The notes beneath the pieces are model-generated. The model was not told the origin of the DNA, did no database searches, and worked only from the letters and a program-made list of their open reading frames with translations. The position numbers and the translations under genes are program-made. Positions 36,694 through 43,872 of a DNA stretch of 43,872 nt are shown piece after piece. The stretch lies in contig CAMDGV010000035.1 in NCBI GenBank assembly GCA_945898055.1, forward strand, positions 1-43,872, read 5' to 3'. Numbering within the stretch: the stretch's first letter is position 1; every line of letters starts with the position of its first letter. The stretch comes from Akkermansia muciniphila (GTDB taxonomy: Bacteria; Verrucomicrobiota; Verrucomicrobiia; Limisphaerales; UBA9464).

Positions 36694-36714
36694 GTCAGTA
36701 AAAACGTCAGTAAA
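36694..36714 (+). repeat. Two direct copies of GTCAGTAAA upstream of the recombinase gene
   Basis: GTCAGTAAA occurs at 36694-36702 and 36706-36714, 12 bases apart start to start. Their place between the tRNA and the recombinase start fits integrase-binding sites, but this is only inferred from position. Confidence 0.4.
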
Positions 36715-36785
36715 CGGCCTGCTCCCGAACCCTTGGGTCATACTCCGATGTGCCTACGGCATACTCGTTAACGGAGGTGAGGGCA

Positions 36786-37907
36786 ATGGCCCCACGCTTT
36801 GTAACCAAACCGGTTATGAAGCCAAAATTCCGACTCTTCCGACGCGGAAAAACCTTCTGGTGCGAGGACACCGAGAACGGTCGCCAGCAAACGTTGGGCA
36901 CCAAGAGCAAGGCCGACGCCGTCCGCCTGCTCCACGGCCGCAACGAGGCCCACGCGGTTCCCTTCGTGCATCTCCAGATGGCCCGCGCCTACTTGATGGC
37001 CGCCGACCCCAAGGCGGCCTCGCGCACATGGCGGGATGTGCTCACCGAAATCCTGAAACTCAAGCAGGGCGAAACCCATCGGCGGTGGGTCATTGCCTCC
37101 AAGGACAAAGCATACGCCAATATCATCGACCGTCCCCTGATCGAAACGCGCGCGGAGCACCTGTTGCGGACCATGGAATTGGGGAAAGTCTCGACCAATG
37201 TCTATCTGCGCCGCATCCACAATTTCGCCTTGGACATGAGCTGGCTGCCCGCGCCGATTATCCCAAAGCGTCAATGGCCGACGATTCGGCACCGAGAGCG
37301 GCGCGCCATTACCTTCGATGAGCACCAGAAGATCCTCGCCGCCGAGACCAACCCGGAGCGGAAGGCATTTTACGAACTGGCCTGGCACATCGGCGCGTCG
37401 CAGTCCGATATCGCGTTTCTCAGGACCGAGGACATCGACTGGGCCCAACGGGTGATCAGCTACCAGCGCAAGAAGACCGGCGAATACGCGCTGATCCGCT
37501 TCGACGAGCTCATTGAGGCGATCCTGCGCCGATTGCCCAAAGACGGGCCGTTGTTCCCCTATCTGCGCACCGTTCGGCCCGGCGACCGAGCCACTGAATT
37601 CATGCAGCGCACCCGTGGATTGGATATCAAGGGGGTCTCGTTCCATTCCTACCGCTACGCGTGGGCGGAAAGGGCTCGTTGCTGCGGCTACCCGGAGCGC
37701 TTCGCCCAGGAGGCCCTCGGCCACAATAGCAAAGCAGTGCATCGCGTCTACGCCCGCAAAGCCCAAGTGGTCGTGCCGCCGCTCTCGGCTTACGAATCGC
37801 AGCAGGTGACCGACCTTAGCCGTGAAATCCGCTTCCCTGGTCCAGTGGTGCTAACCAATCCGGCGTCCATCGAACTACCGCCTACCGCAACGGTTGCCAA
37901 CTTATGA
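36786..37907 (+). CDS. Tyrosine recombinase (phage-integrase family)
   Basis: A 373-residue tyrosine recombinase. The ATG at 36786 is preceded by GGAGGTGA, eight bases of near-perfect Shine-Dalgarno, so I use it and not the GTG at 36750. The catalytic domain has the lysine region QRKKTGEYALIRF, H287/R290 in FHSYRYAWAERA, H313 in ALGHNSKAVH and the nucleophile Y322 in HRVYARKA. The usual first arginine (TGLR) is replaced: the segment is IGASQSDIAFLRTEDID with S205 at that place. Integration next to the tRNA-Cys is typical for this enzyme class. The AbiE operon lies downstream on the same strand. Confidence 0.9.
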   Translation: MAPRFVTKPVMKPKFRLFRRGKTFWCEDTENGRQQTLGTKSKADAVRLLHGRNEAHAVPFVHLQMARAYLMAADPKAASRTWRDVLTEILKLKQGETHRRWVIASKDKAYANIIDRPLIETRAEHLLRTMELGKVSTNVYLRRIHNFALDMSWLPAPIIPKRQWPTIRHRERRAITFDEHQKILAAETNPERKAFYELAWHIGASQSDIAFLRTEDIDWAQRVISYQRKKTGEYALIRFDELIEAILRRLPKDGPLFPYLRTVRPGDRATEFMQRTRGLDIKGVSFHSYRYAWAERARCCGYPERFAQEALGHNSKAVHRVYARKAQVVVPPLSAYESQQVTDLSREIRFPGPVVLTNPASIELPPTATVANL

Positions 37908-38018
37908 AATCACCCTTGAATTGCGACGAGCAGGCCGTCCGTCCCGGTGCGACCACCAGGCGCACTCTCCGGTTTGGCTCCGAGGACCGTTCGTTCCCAC
38001 TCGACTCGACATGCGATA

Positions 38019-38038
38019 GGCACTTGCATACAAGTGCC
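38019..38038 (+). promoter_or_regulatory. Palindrome upstream of AbiEi, likely autoregulatory operator
   Basis: GGCACTTG-CATA-CAAGTGCC is a perfect 8+8 inverted repeat with a four-base centre, about 21 bases before the abiEi start codon. A second TTGCAT follows 21 bases after the first one (38024 and 38045). AbiEi antitoxins are known to bind inverted repeats in their own promoter and repress the operon. No convincing -35/-10 pair was found. Confidence 0.65.
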
Positions 38039-38059
38039 GACATATTGCATGTTTGCCGC

Positions 38060-38662
38060 ATGGCGACGATCATCGACTCAAAGCTCCGGCCGCTATTTCG
38101 CAAGAAATCGGTCATCCGGACCCGCGACCTGGCGCGCCTTGGCCTCCCGCGCACGGCGCTGGGGGTTCCGCTGGCGGACGGGATGGTCTCCCGTCTCAGT
38201 CACGGGGTCTACGCCGTCACCGGCTACGACGTTTCCGAACATCACAGCTTCGCCCAAGCCGCTGTCCGAGTGCCGCATGGGGTTGTCTGCCTTCTCTCGG
38301 CGCTCGTGTTCCATGACTTGACCACGCAGTCGCCGCACGAGGTCTGGCTGGCCATCGACCGCAAGGCCCGCCAACCGGCGGAGAGATTTCCGCCGCTGCA
38401 TGTCGTCCGTTTCGGGGGCGAGGCGCTCAGTGCCGGAAGCACCCTCCACCAGATCGACGGAGTCCCCGTTCGAATCACCACCCCCGCCAAGACGGTCGCC
38501 GACTGTTTCAAATACCGGAACAAACTCGGGATCAGTGTCGCGGTCGAGGCGCTACGCGAAGGGTGGACCAAGCGTCGATTCACCATGGACGAACTCTGGG
38601 CCATGGCCCGCGTGTGCCGCATGCACAACGTAATCCGCCCCTACGTGGAATCGCTCGCATGA
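38060..38662 (+). CDS. AbiEi antitoxin (type IV toxin-antitoxin)
   Basis: A 200-residue antitoxin from the ATG at 38060; the open frame continues to 37904, but the palindrome lies inside that extension. The N-terminal winged helix (residues 8-55) includes FRKKSVIRTRDLARLGLPRT and RLSHGVYAVTGYD. The C-terminal antitoxin domain has ITTPAKTVADCFKYRNKLGI followed by SVAVEALREG. AbiEi represses the operon and neutralises the nucleotidyltransferase toxin by an indirect route (type IV). The stop overlaps the toxin start as ATGA (38659-38662), so expression is coupled. Confidence 0.9.
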   Translation: MATIIDSKLRPLFRKKSVIRTRDLARLGLPRTALGVPLADGMVSRLSHGVYAVTGYDVSEHHSFAQAAVRVPHGVVCLLSALVFHDLTTQSPHEVWLAIDRKARQPAERFPPLHVVRFGGEALSAGSTLHQIDGVPVRITTPAKTVADCFKYRNKLGISVAVEALREGWTKRRFTMDELWAMARVCRMHNVIRPYVESLA

Positions 38663-39561
38663 AGACGCCCAATGTAGCCGCCTCGGTGCGTCAACGACTG
38701 CTAACCCTTGCCCGAGCGAAGAACTGGGAATTCAATCGCGTTCTCACCCGTTACGGCGTGGAACGTCTGCTCTGTCGGCTTGCCGCTTCACCGCACGGCG
38801 AACGGTTCCTGCTCAAAGGGGCCATGCTCTTCACGGTGTGGGAAGGAGTGCCTCACCGGGCCACGAAGGATCTCGATCTTCTCGGGCTCCGTCGGCGTTC
38901 CCTGGATGAACTGCTCGCGTTGTTCCGCGAAGTGATCGCGACGCCCGTCGAACCCGATGGGCTTGTCTTTGGTGAAGTGAACGCCGAACCGATCCGGGCC
39001 GCGATGGAAGCGGGCGGCATCCGGGTCATCCTGCGGGCCGAGTTGGCTGCGGCACGAGTGACGGTGCAGGTCGATGTCGGCTTTGGTGACGCCACGGTTC
39101 CCCCGCCCGTGATGGTGGAATTCCCGACGCTGCTGGATACGCCCAAACCGAAGCTCCGGGCTTATCCCCCTGAAACGGTCATCGCCGAAAAGTTGGAAGC
39201 GATGGTGCGCTTGGGCATGGGGAACAGCCGGATGAAGGACTTCTTCGACCTGTGGCACCTTTCTCGGAGCTACGTGTTTGAAGGATCCGTTCTTGCCGAT
39301 GCGATCCGGGCGACCTTTGCCGCCCGCAACACTCCGTTGCCCATGGGTCGAATCACGGCATTGACGGCGGACTTTGCCGAGGACCGGAGCAAGCAGATGC
39401 AGTGGAATGCGTTCGTCCGGCAAGCCGCCGTGGCGGAGCACACACCGGAACTGACGGAAGTTGTCCGATGCCTGCGGGAGTTCCTCGAACCTGTGCTGGG
39501 AGCCCTGCAAGTCAATTACACTTCGCCTGGTCAATGGCAGCCCACGAAAGGATGGCAATGA
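38659..39561 (+). CDS. AbiEii nucleotidyltransferase toxin
   Basis: A 300-residue DNA-polymerase-beta-fold nucleotidyltransferase toxin. The first catalytic motif is LLKGAMLFTVWEGVPHRATKDLDLL with D71 and D73 as the metal-binding acids. A later conserved block is EKLEAMVRLGMGNSRMKDFFDLW (E177 to D197), typical of AbiEii/AbiGii. These toxins transfer nucleotides to tRNA or other RNA, stop growth and give abortive phage resistance. The ATG at 38659 overlaps the antitoxin stop, and the stop TGA (39559-39561) overlaps the next ATG, so three genes are translationally coupled. Confidence 0.9.
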   Translation: MKTPNVAASVRQRLLTLARAKNWEFNRVLTRYGVERLLCRLAASPHGERFLLKGAMLFTVWEGVPHRATKDLDLLGLRRRSLDELLALFREVIATPVEPDGLVFGEVNAEPIRAAMEAGGIRVILRAELAAARVTVQVDVGFGDATVPPPVMVEFPTLLDTPKPKLRAYPPETVIAEKLEAMVRLGMGNSRMKDFFDLWHLSRSYVFEGSVLADAIRATFAARNTPLPMGRITALTADFAEDRSKQMQWNAFVRQAAVAEHTPELTEVVRCLREFLEPVLGALQVNYTSPGQWQPTKGWQ

Positions 39562-40940
39562 ACGCGACATCACAGAAGTCGAAGGAATGGAAGAACAGCC
39601 TAACTGCCTTGAAAGAATCGGGAGTTACGGCAGAGCTGACTCACTTGGATTCCCGGACCAGTTCCGTCACAACGTCATGGGGCGTGAATTGGGACGAGAA
39701 CTACATCGCCCGGGATCTGATGCAGAATTTCTTCGACGCCAACCGCGAGTGTCTTGGAGATGTTCGGCTGCAGGTCCATGGAAATACAGTCGAGATCACC
39801 GCGCCTGCAGAATTTGAATTGGCCCGATTGTTCTATCTCGGCAGTGAAAAAGGCGGCGACGACGTCGGGCAGTACGGCGAGGGATTCAAAGCGGCCGCAG
39901 TGTGCCTGCTTCGAGACCACAACATCGAGCCCATCGTGATATCCGGGGACCAGGTGGTGTATTTGCGGATCGAAAGTGAAAAAGTGGCCGGAACGGAGTT
40001 GCAGCCAGTGGTCTACGACTTCTTTCGCGCGTCTCAGCCTTATCGCGGGGCGATCATGATCCTGCGAGGTTGCTCAAAAAAACTCATTGCGGCGCTGGAG
40101 AGCGGACTCGCCCACTTCTTCTATGAGCACAATCCCATTTTGGGCTCCAAGCTTTGGTCATCTTGGGACGGGGCGTTCGCCGCGTACGCTTCAACGACGG
40201 CCACTGGGCATGTATTCTATCAGCGCCTAAAGCGCGGAGAGATTCCGGATGTTCCCGTGGTGTTGGTGATCAACAAGAGTTTTGAACGCATTGAAAAGAA
40301 GATCCGGTCCGACCGAGACCGCAACGCCTTTGGTGGTGCGCTTATGGACGTGTTCTACCAAATCTTCGCCCGCAGCGGAGTTCGGAGCAATCAAGCAGGC
40401 GAAATGGCTATCGTGACGGCCGCCCGCAATTCCTGGATTCGTGGTCATCCGTTAATAAGTCAAATCGCCGAGTCAGGACATCATCGCACCGGCTCCTGGC
40501 AGCCTGAGGCAGTAAAAAAGGTTTTTGGCGATGGTTACTATGCCATCTGCACCAGCCAGCAGCCGGCCGAGTCGCTTGAATTTGACCACTTGGAACGTCA
40601 GTGGAGGGAACAGGGCAGAAAGGCGCTGCCGGGTTACTTCAAACGCTTTGGAGTTCTCAATGCAGACGCGCACTGCGCCGAACTGAGACGGAAGGCCATG
40701 GAGGAGGAGAAAACGCGCCATCATCGACCTCTATTGAGGACCGAACAGTTGGCACTTTCGATCCTTGGCGAAGCCGTCCGGAATCTAGCCCCGGCGATCA
40801 TGCAGCACTTTGACAAAAGTCGGACGACTTACAGCGTCGCCGAAACCGAAACCATTCTTGGCCAACTAAAGCGCTCAAGAGGTTATCGCGAGCGGGAGAT
40901 TTTCTTGTCGGGCCAAGTATTTATCAGCGATTTTGCGTAG
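39558..40940 (+). CDS. GHKL-ATPase domain protein coupled to AbiE; ends at an in-frame amber
   Basis: 460 residues from the ATG at 39558, which overlaps the toxin stop as ATGA; the frame is open to 39402, but that part lies within the toxin gene. The GHKL (Hsp90/histidine-kinase-like) ATP fold is seen in YIARDLMQNFFDANRE (N57, D60, the N box) and DVGQYGEGFKAAAVCLL (G104 to K111, the glycine-rich lid). The middle part (200-400) is alpha-rich with charged stretches and no known motif. It ends SGQVFISDFA at TAG (40938-40940), directly followed in the same frame by a zinc-protease-like segment, so the native protein may be about 564 residues. The combined architecture is not one I can name. Confidence 0.75.
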   Translation: MNATSQKSKEWKNSLTALKESGVTAELTHLDSRTSSVTTSWGVNWDENYIARDLMQNFFDANRECLGDVRLQVHGNTVEITAPAEFELARLFYLGSEKGGDDVGQYGEGFKAAAVCLLRDHNIEPIVISGDQVVYLRIESEKVAGTELQPVVYDFFRASQPYRGAIMILRGCSKKLIAALESGLAHFFYEHNPILGSKLWSSWDGAFAAYASTTATGHVFYQRLKRGEIPDVPVVLVINKSFERIEKKIRSDRDRNAFGGALMDVFYQIFARSGVRSNQAGEMAIVTAARNSWIRGHPLISQIAESGHHRTGSWQPEAVKKVFGDGYYAICTSQQPAESLEFDHLERQWREQGRKALPGYFKRFGVLNADAHCAELRRKAMEEEKTRHHRPLLRTEQLALSILGEAVRNLAPAIMQHFDKSRTTYSVAETETILGQLKRSRGYREREIFLSGQVFISDFA

Positions 40941-41252
40941 GCTTTGGCCATTTTTCTCCACGAGCACGCGCACATTTTTGGCTATGACGGTAGTCGCGGC
41001 TTCACTGACTGTCTCACCGAAATGCTGGAGACGGTTGTTCGGGAGCGTTCCCAAATTGACCAATATGAAGTCAAGTGGGAACACGCACGCAGACAAGTCA
41101 TCTTGGAGCGGAAGACCTCCTTGGAGCCGAACCAGGAACCAACGTGCGACTCGACGTTAGAAACCATGAGCGCGGAGCAGCTTCGCGACCTCATCCGACG
41201 GCTGCCGTCGTCGGCCGTAAAACGCGCGATGAAACCCATCAGCGAGGATTGA
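40941..41252 (+). pseudogene. Amber-separated HExxH metalloprotease-like segment of the GHKL gene
   Basis: Same frame as the preceding gene with only the TAG between. It reads ALAIFLHEHAHIFGYDGSRG, with the zinc-binding HEHAH (HExxH), then TDCLTEMLETVV, in which an acidic residue may be the third ligand. About 103 codons remain to the stop at 41250-41252, ending with a helical charged tail. The first possible restart is the TTG at 40944, which has no ribosome-binding site and would cut into the domain. Either a nonsense mutation split one gene, or readthrough makes both products. Sequencing error is also possible. Confidence 0.65.
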
Positions 41253-41349
41253 CGGCTCGGCTGAAACATACGCCGTGCCACATCGGAAGCCCGTTCAATC
41301 GCGGCTAGTGAAGGGATCGGCACCGAATCGTCTTCCGTTGCTTCCGGCG

Positions 41350-41367
41350 GCGTGATTAAGGTCACGC
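41350..41367. repeat. Short hairpin near the right end of the island
   Basis: GCGTGA and TCACGC (41350-41355, 41362-41367) form a 6-bp stem with a 6-base loop. No T run follows, so an intrinsic terminator is not supported; it could be part of an attachment or recombinase site. Read by eye. Confidence 0.35.
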
Positions 41368-41492
41368 AACTAAAGCCCCGCTTGAACTATATTGAACCCG
41401 AAAGGTACCGCGTAAAAATTTATTGTTGAGTAATTAATTTAGATGGGCGCCACTCGCCCACTCCCCAAGAAATCTCTTCAGTGTCATAACCT

Positions 41493-43217
41493 ATGCCGAT
41501 GAAGGAAACCGTCCGAATTACTGCTCTATCTCGTCGGGCTCGGAACCGAGATAGATGGATTCAAGGCGCGCTCATTTTTGTCGCTCTCGGTCTTGGCATC
41601 AAATCATTCAGTGACCGCTTCAAACTGGAATCTGTCCGGATACAACTTGAAGAAAATCATCGCATAAAATTAATCGATGAAGCCCGTCGACTCAGTACAA
41701 CTCAGCCAGAGAACTGGTTGAAAGCATCCAAAGATCTTCTTAATTCAGCCCGACAGATTCGGTCCGATTTTATATTACGAACCGCGTGGGCAAGCTGTTT
41801 AGCGAAAGCCTCACCGCTTTCTTTTGAAAGCCCCGCTCCCTGCCAAGTCCTTGATTTTCCGGTGAGCCTGCGCTCTAGAATTCCGGCTCTCCTATTCACC
41901 GCAGACAGCCTTCGCCTGAAGGGTTTTAGCGGCCAACATCAGCTGGAATGGGTTTTAGAAAAAGGCACTAGTCCTCAACTCGAGAACTTTAGTGGTCCCA
42001 CGCCGGAAGCACTGATCTGCGCCCGCCCAACGGGTTCTCGGCTCGAAGTATCGGTGGGGTTGCTTGGGTTCGCAGTCATTCGTGACACCGTGTCCGGTGG
42101 GGTCGTTATGCAACTCTGCGGCCCCAAAAATCTCCACGTCGACACGGTGGCTTGGAGTCCTGATGGCCATTGGATTGCCACGACTGGGTTTCCTGAAAAA
42201 GGGCCCAGTGCGGGTCCTCAGGTCGTTTACCTTTGGAACATGACCGCCCTGCGGACGGGATTAGCGGAGATTAATCTCAATTGGAGCGATGATTCTCCTG
42301 CAGCGTTGTTGGGGCCGACTCTCTTGCCAACCCTGCGTTTTTGGTGCTCGTGGGAGACGTTTGGGTGGATGGCACTTATGGGGATGATCCTTGCGGTGTC
42401 GCTTCATCAGAATCAGACCCAACGTCGTTACCAGAAGGCCGCCAGCGAACGGGTGGACCGTGCTGCAGAATTACAACAATCACTTGCCAAAATGGTTCAC
42501 TCCGAAAACTTGCGCACCCTCGGCACAGTGGCGGCCGGCGTGGCCCACGATCTCAATAATCTCCTCTCTGTTATTCAATTATCTCGACAGATCCTTGAGC
42601 GTAATTCGTCCATCGATGACAAAGCGCGTGAGTACCTCGGCAACATTGGCCAAGCGGTCGAACTGGGACGGTCGATTGTTCAAGGGGTGCTTGGGTACAG
42701 TCGCGAGACGCCTTCGAAAGGCGGTGACTTATCCTTAAGCGCAGTCATTGACGAGACCCTTAGACTCCTCGGGCAACAAATTTTGGGCGGGATTCAGTTC
42801 ACGATTGATGTGGCTAAAGATCTCCCTGAAATGCAGGTGAATTCCCGGCGGTTAGAGCAGATTCTAATTAACCTAGTGTCAAATGCGGTCGACGCGATGA
42901 ATGGGTTGGGTCGTTTGGATCTAACGGTAGGTATGTCAAATGAGATTCTCGATTGTGTCCTCAGGCCGCCCTGTCCCGGTCCTTGGATCAAGATGTCACT
43001 CACAGACACGGGCATCGGTATTGATCCCGAAGTATTCCATCAGATATTCGAGCCTTTTTTCACAACAAAATCCCTGAGCCCCAGCCATGGAACCGGCATG
43101 GGCCTCGCCACAGTTTGGAGAATTGCGAGCGAAGAAGGGCTGGGTCTAAGTGTAAAATCGTCACAGCAATTCGGCACCTGTTTCCAAGTTTTTTTACCGA
43201 TAGTTCAATCCCAATAA
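41493..43217 (+). CDS. Membrane sensor histidine kinase
   Basis: A 574-residue kinase. A membrane helix lies near residues 25-38 and a second near 289-304, so the roughly 250 residues between face the periplasm; they include VDTVAWSPDGHWIATTG and VVYLWNM, a single WD40-like repeat. A coiled-coil linker follows. The phospho-acceptor is H352 in AAGVAHDLNNLLSVI. The ATP-binding domain has QILINLVSNAVDAM (N box), DTGIGIDPEVFHQIFEPFFTTK (G1/F boxes) and GTGMGLATVWRI (G2 box). It should signal to the response regulator encoded 25 bases downstream. The signal is unknown. Just after the island, so it may be chromosomal. Start ATG 41493. Confidence 0.88.
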   Translation: MPMKETVRITALSRRARNRDRWIQGALIFVALGLGIKSFSDRFKLESVRIQLEENHRIKLIDEARRLSTTQPENWLKASKDLLNSARQIRSDFILRTAWASCLAKASPLSFESPAPCQVLDFPVSLRSRIPALLFTADSLRLKGFSGQHQLEWVLEKGTSPQLENFSGPTPEALICARPTGSRLEVSVGLLGFAVIRDTVSGGVVMQLCGPKNLHVDTVAWSPDGHWIATTGFPEKGPSAGPQVVYLWNMTALRTGLAEINLNWSDDSPAALLGPTLLPTLRFWCSWETFGWMALMGMILAVSLHQNQTQRRYQKAASERVDRAAELQQSLAKMVHSENLRTLGTVAAGVAHDLNNLLSVIQLSRQILERNSSIDDKAREYLGNIGQAVELGRSIVQGVLGYSRETPSKGGDLSLSAVIDETLRLLGQQILGGIQFTIDVAKDLPEMQVNSRRLEQILINLVSNAVDAMNGLGRLDLTVGMSNEILDCVLRPPCPGPWIKMSLTDTGIGIDPEVFHQIFEPFFTTKSLSPSHGTGMGLATVWRIASEEGLGLSVKSSQQFGTCFQVFLPIVQSQ

Positions 43218-43242
43218 ATGAATAAATCCCATCACTTCCTTC

Positions 43243-43866
43243 ATGAAAAAAAACAGTGTCCGAGCCCCTATTTTAATTGTCGAAGATGATCCAGTTCAAT
43301 CACGGCTTTACCAACAAGCGATGCCCTATTATGGCTTTGAAGTCGCCAAGGACCGGTCCGAAGCTGTAAGAAAATTTCAGAACAATCAACCGAGTCTGGT
43401 TCTGTTGGATCATGTTCTCCGCTGTGGTGATTGCGGTCTTGATCTCATTCCAGAGTTCAAACGACTCGCAGCCCACGTTCCCGTGATTATCATCAGTGGT
43501 ACCCTCGCCCTAAATCAGCAAATTATAGCGCTCAGTGGTCCCAGTGCAGCTCATTACGTTATCGAAAAGCCGGTGGATCTCAATAGACTGGAAGGAACGG
43601 TCAAGATTGCCCTGCGAGACTGTGGAATGGCTGAGGCTGTGGCGTCTCTTCAGTCGTTAGAACGGTTGGAAATGGTGGCCCATGGAGATCGTGAGCGCCT
43701 GTATTCTGAGCGGCTATTTCGACAACATTCTATCCTCAATCAACTTCGGAGCTCGAAAATTCGCCCAAACATCACCCGACTTGCTGAAGAATTTCATGTA
43801 GATCGTCGAAGTATACGGCGTGATATAGATGACCTAGTTGTGCGCGGCCAAATTCCAGCCCAGTAG
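43243..43866 (+). CDS. Response regulator with helix-turn-helix output
   Basis: A 207-residue regulator. The receiver domain has E14-D15-D16 in LIVEDDPVQ, phospho-acceptor D56 in VLLDHVLR, S85 in IIISGTLAL and K109 in VIEKPVDL. The output part (about residues 165-205) is a short helix-turn-helix of the HTH_11/DeoR type: RPNITRLAEEFHVDRRSIRR, then DIDDLVVRGQI. This is not the OmpR, NarL or NtrC type usual for receivers. It lies 25 bases after the histidine kinase on the same strand and is its likely partner. The stop is six bases before the window end. Confidence 0.85.
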   Translation: MKKNSVRAPILIVEDDPVQSRLYQQAMPYYGFEVAKDRSEAVRKFQNNQPSLVLLDHVLRCGDCGLDLIPEFKRLAAHVPVIIISGTLALNQQIIALSGPSAAHYVIEKPVDLNRLEGTVKIALRDCGMAEAVASLQSLERLEMVAHGDRERLYSERLFRQHSILNQLRSSKIRPNITRLAEEFHVDRRSIRRDIDDLVVRGQIPAQ

Positions 43867-43872
43867 TTCGAT

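Noticed and set aside
36814-37766. Long reverse-strand open frames across the recombinase gene
   Set aside because: They are G+C-driven shadows of the real gene with no family motifs.
37904-38059. Extension of AbiEi to the end of the recombinase gene
   Set aside because: The extension has no domain and would place the palindrome inside the coding region; the ATG at 38060 gives the family's normal start.

Overview
This window looks like a chromosome segment of a Verrucomicrobiota bacterium. Planctomycetota are the main alternative. The reasons are: two pseudopilin-type proteins with an [16 protein letters not shown]-type N-terminus and a C-terminal ADGH motif; a cytochrome-c/DUF1549/DUF1553 (PSD1) protein next to a Tat-exported DUF1501 protein; a Tat-exported Gfo/Idh/MocA oxidoreductase; a secreted PQQ-type propeller; and an exosortase with an EpsI-like partner. 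Many starts are GTG or TTG and Shine-Dalgarno sites are often absent, so several starts are judged from protein conservation.

Layout. 1-5000: the end of a HemW-like gene, then reverse-strand rhodanese, PQQ propeller, oxidoreductase and aminotransferase genes. 5030-9250: an ANL-family adenylating enzyme, a pseudopilin, a reverse-strand fabD and a YdcF-family membrane protein. 9424-15045 (all forward): a short AMP-ligase, a FabG-like SDR, a hexapeptide acyltransferase, an acyl carrier protein, an EpsI-like protein, an exosortase and a polyprenyl-phosphate sugar transferase. The ACP, EpsI-like and exosortase genes overlap by 1-4 bases. 15175-19202: a NahK-like kinase (reverse), a TIM-barrel-like lipoprotein and an O-antigen ligase/polymerase, which probably extend the surface-polysaccharide theme. 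19340-29800: altronate dehydratase-like protein, two tandem thymidylate-kinase-like genes (the second with a changed Walker A lysine), a secreted aromatic-repeat protein, a decayed ABC ATPase fragment, a small charged protein, a CbpA-like DnaJ protein, an aldose epimerase, an Rrf2 regulator, an unusual zinc-ribbon SDR and a second pseudopilin. 29801-36132 (reverse): PSD1, DUF1501 and CotH-like genes that look like one operon.

36559-41400 is a visibly G+C-richer island that begins at a tRNA-Cys gene. It carries a tyrosine recombinase, an AbiEi/AbiEii (type IV toxin-antitoxin) pair behind a perfect 8+8 palindrome, and a third gene coupled by an ATGA overlap. The third gene encodes a GHKL ATPase domain; an in-frame amber codon separates it from a downstream HExxH metalloprotease-like segment in the same frame. 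This three-gene AbiE plus GHKL-protease arrangement is the most promising candidate for an undescribed system. After the island come a membrane histidine kinase and a response regulator with a helix-turn-helix output.

All calls are from reading translations and motifs by eye; no database search was run.
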